Positions 41,748-45,753 of a stretch of DNA of 45,753 nt are shown piece by piece. The position numbers and the translations under genes are program-made. Numbering within the stretch: the stretch's first letter is position 1; every line of letters starts with the position of its first letter. The notes beneath the pieces were generated by a model. The model was not told where the DNA came from. It searched no databases and worked only from the letters and a program-made list of their open reading frames with translations. The DNA is taken from NCBI GenBank assembly GCA_910574745.1, contig CAJTCE010000032.1, forward strand, positions 1 to 45,753, in the 5' to 3' direction. The stretch comes from Lachnospiraceae bacterium. Its GTDB lineage: Bacteria; Bacillota; Clostridia; Lachnospirales; Lachnospiraceae.

Positions 41748-42205
41748 ATGCAAAGTGTTATAATTAGATTATATGCTAAAGTTTTGTTTTTGGTTTTTGC
41801 AATAATATGTTATTTATTTGGATTGTTAAAAAAAAGAGACTTATTAAATGGGAAGAAGCACCTAGAGAGACTCGAGGTAAAATCAAAAGAAATGAGAAAA
41901 AAATTAATAGTATGCTATATTTAATAAGTGGAGCCTTATTCTTGTTTTGCTTTATAGTATTTATATTACCTGCATTTTTTGACATTCCTAATGTGTTGAA
42001 TGAAAATTATTTAGAAGTGAGTGGGGTAGTAGAATCATGGAATTATAGTAACGAGGATAAAATGAAAGAAAGAGCAATTGGGATAATTGATGAAAAAACA
42101 CAAGAAAGAATATCAGTTACTGTTTATAGTAAAGGGCTTCATAAAGGAGACTATGTGAGGGTGTGTTATCTGCCTTGCAGCAAATATGGAAGTATTATTA
42201 AGTAA
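41748..42205 (+). pseudogene. small membrane protein gene, frameshifted at an A8 run
   Basis: ATG 41748 has a strong GGAGGA site and encodes a first membrane helix (AKVLFLVFAIICYLFGLL). After eight A residues (41828-41835) the frame degenerates and stops at 41922. In the next frame a second helix (LYLISGALFLFCFIVFILPA) and a beta-rich tail continue to 42205 (VSGVVESWNYSNEDKM, GDYVRVCYLPCSKYGSI). One base added or lost in the A run would restore a ~150-residue protein. This may be a real mutation, slippage or a sequencing error. The family is unrecognised; AT-rich. Confidence 0.6.
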
Positions 42206-42217
42206 GGAAATGCGGGA

Positions 42218-42694
42218 ATGAATATATTATTGGGTATGTGTGTTCCGTTATTGTTAGAATTTTTCATGACACGGAGGAGAGAAAGAGAAAAAGAGTCGGA
42301 TTATGTTTTTATATTACCAAGGGAATATTGTAAGATCATGATGAGATGTACAATAGCATGTATTATATTGGCAATTATGACATTGTTACGATTCGGAATT
42401 GAAGATAGTAAAGAAGTAATGGTATTTATGCTTTGTATATGCTTTTTGTTTGTTCCGGTATGTTCAATTTTTACCAGAGGAAAGATTAAAGTAGAAGAAG
42501 ATAAAATAATAGTAGTTCCTCTTCTTGGGAAAAAACAAGAGATAAACTGGAATGATATAGAAGTAAAAATAAATTGTGAGATAGAGGAAATAGTATTGAG
42601 AGATAATAATAAAAAAATAATGACTATTAGTCCTATGTACGTTGGTTACGAAGAGTTTTTATCAGTGCTAGGTAATAGAGAATTATTAAGTTAG
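42218..42694 (+). CDS. small membrane protein with PH-like cytoplasmic domain
   Basis: A 158-residue protein with an N-terminal hydrophobic segment, a charged linker (TRRREREKESDYV), two further helices (about 45-60 and 68-85), and a beta-rich C-terminal part (KIKVEEDKIIVVPLLGKKQE, then INWNDIEVKIN). That part resembles the PH-like domains of small Firmicute membrane proteins. AAGGA lies upstream and the gap from the preceding gene is 12 bases, so they probably form an operon. No function can be assigned. The gene is markedly AT-rich compared with the IME. Confidence 0.65.
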   Translation: MNILLGMCVPLLLEFFMTRRREREKESDYVFILPREYCKIMMRCTIACIILAIMTLLRFGIEDSKEVMVFMLCICFLFVPVCSIFTRGKIKVEEDKIIVVPLLGKKQEINWNDIEVKINCEIEEIVLRDNNKKIMTISPMYVGYEEFLSVLGNRELLS

Positions 42695-42864
42695 GTTGGT
42701 GCATATTTATAGAATTTGTTAAAAGATAATGAAAAGAATACGGTAAAAGTAGCTTTTTCAGCGCATTTATATTTTGGTTATCGTTCTTCTATTTAATGCT
42801 AAAAGCATTGTGAATGTTGAAAAAGGTTAGGATGCAATTTATAAAAAATTTTTGTAGCCGGTTC

Positions 42865-42882
42865 CTTTCGTATATACGAAAG
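42865..42882. promoter_or_regulatory. perfect 18-bp palindrome, candidate operator
   Basis: CTTTCGTATATACGAAAG is an exact palindrome in the 255-base gap between the two small membrane-protein genes. Its size and symmetry suit a dimeric regulator. The rest of the gap is AT-rich with no gene I can support. Confidence 0.5.
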
Positions 42883-42949
42883 ATATTGATATATTTTGCG
42901 AGAAAAATTAGATGTAAAAAATTATTTAGTTTAGAGCATGGAGACTTTT

Positions 42950-43302
42950 ATGGATTTTAATAAAAGAAAAGAATATTTAATTTTAACCATTGTTTCATTT
43001 GGAATGGGATTTGCTATATTTGGAGGCATGATAGTAGCAAACAAGGAATGTTAGGAATTACTTTACATATTTTTGGGGCTTTATTGATATATGGATTAGG
43101 AGGCGGGGGACTGATAGGAGGTTTGATTTCTGGAATTTTCCTTTTTTCAAATTTTGTTAAACGCCAAAAATTATTTACTAAAATTATTATGTGTATCTTC
43201 TTCCCAATAACGTTTATGTTGATTTGTCTCATTGGAATATTATCATTTATTCCATACGAAATATATAATTTAATTGCTATGAAAAAGTATCAAGTTAATT
43301 AA
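42950..43302 (+). pseudogene. small membrane protein gene, probably frameshifted
   Basis: ATG 42950 (GGAG upstream) encodes 34 residues with one helix (YLILTIVSFGMGFAIFGG) and stops at 43052. An overlapping ATG at 43048 opens another frame of 84 residues with three hydrophobic stretches (GITLHIFGALLIYGLGGGGL, IIMCIFFPITFMLICLIGIL). The two parts together look like one four-helix protein broken by a frameshift. Alternatively they are two overlapping genes coupled by ATGTTAG. I recognise no family. Confidence 0.5.
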
Positions 43303-43390
43303 AATGCCTAAATTTACATATTGAGAGAAAGAACGGATGAAAAATAGAAATGATAAATAAGTACCCGATCTATGACATCGGTGCGCTGAC

Positions 43391-43443
43391 ATAAAAACAC
43401 CCTCAAAGCAAACCGCGCCAAGCCTTGAAGGTGTTTTTTATTT
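43391..43443. terminator. bidirectional terminator
   Basis: ACACCCTCAAAGC pairs with the segment CTTGAAGGTGT across a 14-16 base loop, flanked by A-rich and T-rich tracts. It can end the small membrane-protein operon on the plus strand and the Spo0A-like gene on the minus strand. Confidence 0.75.
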
Positions 43444-43453
43444 CTAAATCACA

Positions 43454-43843
43454 TTATGATACAAGGATACTGCCCTCATAATCCAAACGGACTCTGTCCG
43501 CTACTCCGGCAATAAACTCACTATTGGTAGGTCTTTTTTGTCCTGAAGCAGAGGAATATCCGAAGATTTCCTCCATGACACCGCGGCTCCCTCTTGCCCA
43601 CGATGCTTCAATAGCAGTTCTGATTGCCCGCTCAACTTTTACTGGTGTTGTATTATACATTTCCGCAATCTCCGGATACAAATACTTCGTCACGCGGTTG
43701 ACTGCCTCCATATCTGTAATAGAAATTAATATTGCTTCCCTGATATAACGATATCCGCCAAGATGCACCGGGACCCCTAAACCCAGTATGATCTTAGTCA
43801 CATATTTTTCCAACTCCACGCATTTACTTATCTCGTTTGTCAT
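43454..43843 (-). CDS. stand-alone Spo0A C-terminal (DNA-binding) domain protein
   Basis: A 129-residue protein that corresponds to the effector domain of Spo0A alone. LEKYVTKIILGLGVPVHLGG, YRYIREAILISITDMEAVN, LYPEIAEMYNTTPVKVERAI and ASWARGSRGVMEEIFGY match the six-helix Spo0A DNA-binding fold, and PTNSEFIAGVADRVRL closes it. The receiver and linker of ordinary Spo0A (~260 residues) are missing, and no receiver remnant is seen upstream. The ATG has GAGGAAAT upstream. Without a phosphorylatable receiver it could bind 0A boxes constitutively, compete with Spo0A, or be a paralogue with its own targets. That is inference. Confidence 0.85.
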   Translation of the reverse strand: MTNEISKCVELEKYVTKIILGLGVPVHLGGYRYIREAILISITDMEAVNRVTKYLYPEIAEMYNTTPVKVERAIRTAIEASWARGSRGVMEEIFGYSSASGQKRPTNSEFIAGVADRVRLDYEGSILVS

Positions 43844-43943
43844 AATTTGTATTTCCTCTTTTCTTCTTATACAAGATATTGTGTTTTATGCGCGGTTATG
43901 ATACTAAGGTAGCATCTTCTGATTCCCTTGTAAAGAAAAAGCC

Positions 43944-43951
43944 GTCGACAA
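43944..43951 (-). promoter_or_regulatory. 0A-box-like sequence upstream of the Spo0A-like gene
   Basis: On the minus strand TTGTCGAC differs at one base from the 0A-box core TTGTCGAA. It lies about 100 bases before the start of the Spo0A-like gene. One such site can occur by chance. Confidence 0.3.
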
Positions 43952-44030
43952 TTGATGGTTTTCGGATTCTAAAAGCCTGCGGTTAAAAGTCAAAGGAGAA
44001 ATGGTCTGTTTTTTGCAGGCGGCAGTCAAC

Positions 44031-44084
44031 AGCGGCAGTTGCGCAATAATTGTGTAGCCCCTTTCTGCCGCTGCATGCTATGAT
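44031..44084 (+). promoter_or_regulatory. inverted repeat and extended -10 promoter
   Basis: The 303-base gap before the next gene holds AGCGGCAG (44031-44038) mirrored by CTGCCGCT (44065-44072), directly upstream of an extended -10, TGCTATGAT (44076-44084). No good -35 is seen, which suits a regulated promoter. The rest of the gap shows nothing else I can support. Confidence 0.45.
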
Positions 44085-44146
44085 AACATTATTAAATATA
44101 AAATTATTTCTTGAAAAGACCTGACAACGATACGAAAAGGAGCGTC

Positions 44147-44812
44147 ATGGACCAACAAAAGACCGGCTTTAAAACAGTAAAACAAAAAATAGTATATTTT
44201 TGGGATTACAACAAATGGAAGGTGCTGATTCCCGCAGCAATCCTTATTTTTATTACTACCCTCCTTAGCAGTTATCTGGAAGAAACGAAAGAACCGGCTC
44301 TGGTAATTGCAATTGTAAACGGTCGGGATACGGAATCAGCGGAGAATCTGATATGGGAAGAGTATGTAAAAGAACGCAGGATTGATGTGGAAAAGACGCC
44401 GCTTCGCATAGAAAGCGGATTTTTGCATCCTAAGGTTATGGATGAAACGGCTTCGGCGGACAGCGCTACAGTAGCCGGTATCCAAAGATATAGCGCGATG
44501 CTGACGGGCGGAATTATTGATGTGACAATTTCGACAACCTGGGCAGTCGAGGAATATGAAAAGGCGGATGCTTACTGTAATCTGGAAGAACTGCTTTCTT
44601 CCGATTTGTATGAAGAACTGGAAGAGGACATATTTTTCTGTCAAGACCAAAGTGGCAATAGCGTGCCTGTGGGAATCCGTTTAGATAGCGCCTCCCGTCT
44701 GGGGGACTTTTACGAAGACGGAATTCCGGTTTTGACGGTTTCTGCATACAGCAAAAGAAAGGAAGAGGCGGCTGCCTTTATTGAATGGTTTCACACTTCC
44801 GGAATATTCTGA
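44147..44812 (+). CDS. membrane-anchored extracytoplasmic protein
   Basis: A 221-residue protein with a basic N-terminus, one membrane helix (about 28-45, VLIPAAILIFITTLLSSYL) and an extracytoplasmic domain. The alternation of strands and helices (ALVIAIVNGRDTESAENLIW, GGIIDVTISTTWAVEEYEKA, then GIPVLTVSAYSKRKEEAAAF) resembles half of a periplasmic binding-protein fold. It may be a truncated or specialised solute-binding protein. I start at ATG 44147 with AAGGAG upstream, not the TTG at 44111. It converges with the YesL-like gene and overlaps it by 35 bases. DUF624/YesL proteins often accompany sugar ABC systems. Confidence 0.68.
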   Translation: MDQQKTGFKTVKQKIVYFWDYNKWKVLIPAAILIFITTLLSSYLEETKEPALVIAIVNGRDTESAENLIWEEYVKERRIDVEKTPLRIESGFLHPKVMDETASADSATVAGIQRYSAMLTGGIIDVTISTTWAVEEYEKADAYCNLEELLSSDLYEELEEDIFFCQDQSGNSVPVGIRLDSASRLGDFYEDGIPVLTVSAYSKRKEEAAAFIEWFHTSGIF

Positions 44813-45407
44813 GAAGAAAAACGGAGCAGAAATACATAACGCCGGAAAAACCGAAGAATAATGCCAGACTGCCCACGATTACCAGATTACGGGCAGAGGT
44901 GGAGGCAATATACAAAATGCCTAAATGGAGTACTGCGATGAAAACAGTGGTAGGAAAGTTGGCAAGACTTAACAGTATTGCATTTTTCAAAAGCTGTTTT
45001 GTAGAGCATTCATAGGAAGACAGCAGAGGAAAGGCATAGATTATAAGGGACACAATCACAAAGATACAAACCCATACAGGAATCTGAAGAAATTCATATC
45101 TTTTATCTATTACATTATAAATGATAAATAAATCTGCACTGAAAAATATAATAGCAAACAAAAGGGCGATCCAGAGAAGGGTCGCCTGCTTGAAGTTTTC
45201 CCGGAAGGCTTTGAAGTAACCTTTAATAATGTAGGGTTCCTCTCCGTCAGACAGCTTCAATGTAATATGGTAGGCGGCACAAATAGATGCACCGATGGTA
45301 AAGACCGGGAGACTGCTGATTATGAAAAAGAAATTCAGCATCATTAAATCATAAAAATGGGATAAAAATTTCATAATGGGGTTTTCGGGATGAAACAGGT
45401 TTTTCAT
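44778..45407 (-). CDS. YesL/DUF624-family membrane protein
   Basis: A 209-residue protein with about five membrane helices. The N-terminal segment MKFLSHFYDLMMLNFFFIIS, the following SSLPVFTIGASICAAYH, and the cytoplasmic KGYFKAFRENFKQATLLW are signatures of the DUF624/YesL family, usually found beside carbohydrate ABC transporters and of unknown role. AAAGGAGG is well placed before the ATG. The 3' end overlaps the convergent gene by 35 bases. A TATACT -10 candidate lies about 70 bases upstream. Confidence 0.85.
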   Translation of the reverse strand: MKNLFHPENPIMKFLSHFYDLMMLNFFFIISSLPVFTIGASICAAYHITLKLSDGEEPYIIKGYFKAFRENFKQATLLWIALLFAIIFFSADLFIIYNVIDKRYEFLQIPVWVCIFVIVSLIIYAFPLLSSYECSTKQLLKNAILLSLANFPTTVFIAVLHLGILYIASTSARNLVIVGSLALFFGFSGVMYFCSVFLLRIFRKCETIQ

Positions 45408-45753
45408 GACTTTCCTCCTTTGCTTGCTGATGTGGCAATTTTTGTAAAAAATTAAGCCGAATCCATAGATAAAGTATACTAAAAAGCATTTTAAATTGTT
45501 AGTCTGTTTTCCGAATTTAGCAATAATTGTTAAAATAAAAGCAAGAACTGTAAAGAATAAAAAGCTGTAAACAGTATAATGAAATTATGTTATTGCACAA
45601 CAAGGCCTTTGTTTTGGAGATAGCAGTTAAAATTTAATTACTAATATAACTTCTCGGAATCTCAATGAATGAGATTCCAACCGAAAATTGACAACTGAAT
45701 ATCGTGCAGGAAAAGAAGTTTGAGAAAAATGGACATAAACATTGGACATAGCG
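45408..45753 (+). other. right-edge non-coding region, possible rRNA operon leader
   Basis: I find no protein gene here. A TATAAT at 45575-45580 may be a -10. GGAATCTCA and TGAGATTCC form a nine-pair hairpin with a five-base loop. TTGACAACTGAATA resembles the conserved block found in the spacers and leaders of Firmicute rRNA operons, and TGGACATA occurs twice (45730-45737, 45743-45750). No 16S sequence is reached before the window ends. Confidence 0.3.

Larger units (their letters stand above)
24758..43390. mobile_element. integrated accessory element at tRNA-Gly(GCC); right end not defined
   Basis: The left end is fixed by the integrase next to tRNA-Gly(GCC). Between here and about 43.4 kb the genes are mobile or accessory: integrase, holin-like toxin, zinc-ribbon protein, broken S24 repressor, an IS1380 carrying an IME, and AT-rich small membrane genes. 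From the bidirectional terminator at 43391 onward the genes look chromosomal. I could not find a repeat of the tRNA 3' end (attR) on the right, so the right boundary is only an estimate and may lie outside the window. Confidence 0.45.

Noticed and set aside
24758-45753. Search for a second copy of the tRNA-Gly 3' end (attR)
   Set aside because: No matching segment was found by eye, so no attR is claimed.

Overview
The window comes from a low-to-moderate GC, spore-forming Firmicute, most likely a Lachnospiraceae-type gut clostridium. Reasons are the clostridial look of the 23S 3' end and tRNA cluster, a Spo0A DNA-binding domain, DUF815 and DUF554 proteins, Bce- and Agr-type two-component systems, and mobile elements of a kind common in gut Clostridia. 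Species cannot be named from the sequence alone.

Layout. 1-1005: 3' end of a 23S rRNA gene, then seven tRNA genes (Asp, Val, Thr, Tyr, initiator Met, Phe, Lys) and a terminator; no 5S is seen. 1187-8097: an orphan AgrC/AgrA-like pair, then a Bce-type module (response regulator, intramembrane-sensing kinase, ABC ATPase, ten-TM permease) with a 21-bp-period direct repeat before the transporter. 8304-24413: a chromosomal stretch with a MATE exporter, HSL-family esterase, ketopantoate-reductase-like protein, leucine-rich-repeat protein, DUF554 protein, two-domain lipoprotein, heterodimeric ABC exporter, XRE regulator, DUF815 ATPase, DUF4422 protein and a chemoreceptor with a repetitive N-terminal extension. 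24464-24795: a promoter, tRNA-Phe, tRNA-Gly(TCC), tRNA-Gly(GCC) and a terminator.

24758 to about 43.4 kb is an accessory region built like nested dolls. A tyrosine integrase abuts tRNA-Gly(GCC). With it are a 28-residue holin-like toxin, a zinc-ribbon protein and a phage-type S24 repressor that is truncated and frameshifted. The repressor is cut by an IS1380-family element (termini at 27805 and 41659). The IS transposase gene is itself split by a roughly 12.3-kb integrative mobilizable element (IME) carrying a TnpX-type serine recombinase, TnpW, a DnaC-like loader, RepA, a relaxase, MobC, a sigma factor/HTH pair and a BlaI/M56-peptidase sensor operon. The IME is in turn interrupted by a group II intron just behind a terminator. 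The IME has mobilization but no conjugation-pore genes, so it would need a helper. Its GC-rich backbone contrasts with its AT-rich BlaI/M56 cargo and with the AT-rich right arm of the outer element, which holds small, partly broken membrane-protein genes.

43391-45753: apparent chromosome again, with a terminator, a stand-alone Spo0A DNA-binding domain protein lacking a receiver, a membrane-anchored extracytoplasmic protein convergent with a YesL/DUF624 membrane protein, and a right edge that may be the leader of another rRNA operon.

The most interesting items are the IS/IME/intron nesting with its broken IS, the receiver-less Spo0A-like protein, the BlaI/M56 cargo with a non-penicillin-binding sensor and tandem operator-like repeats, a 151-bp imperfect hairpin at the IME end, and the small membrane-protein cluster with a perfect 18-bp palindrome. 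All calls come from reading the sequence; no database search was run.
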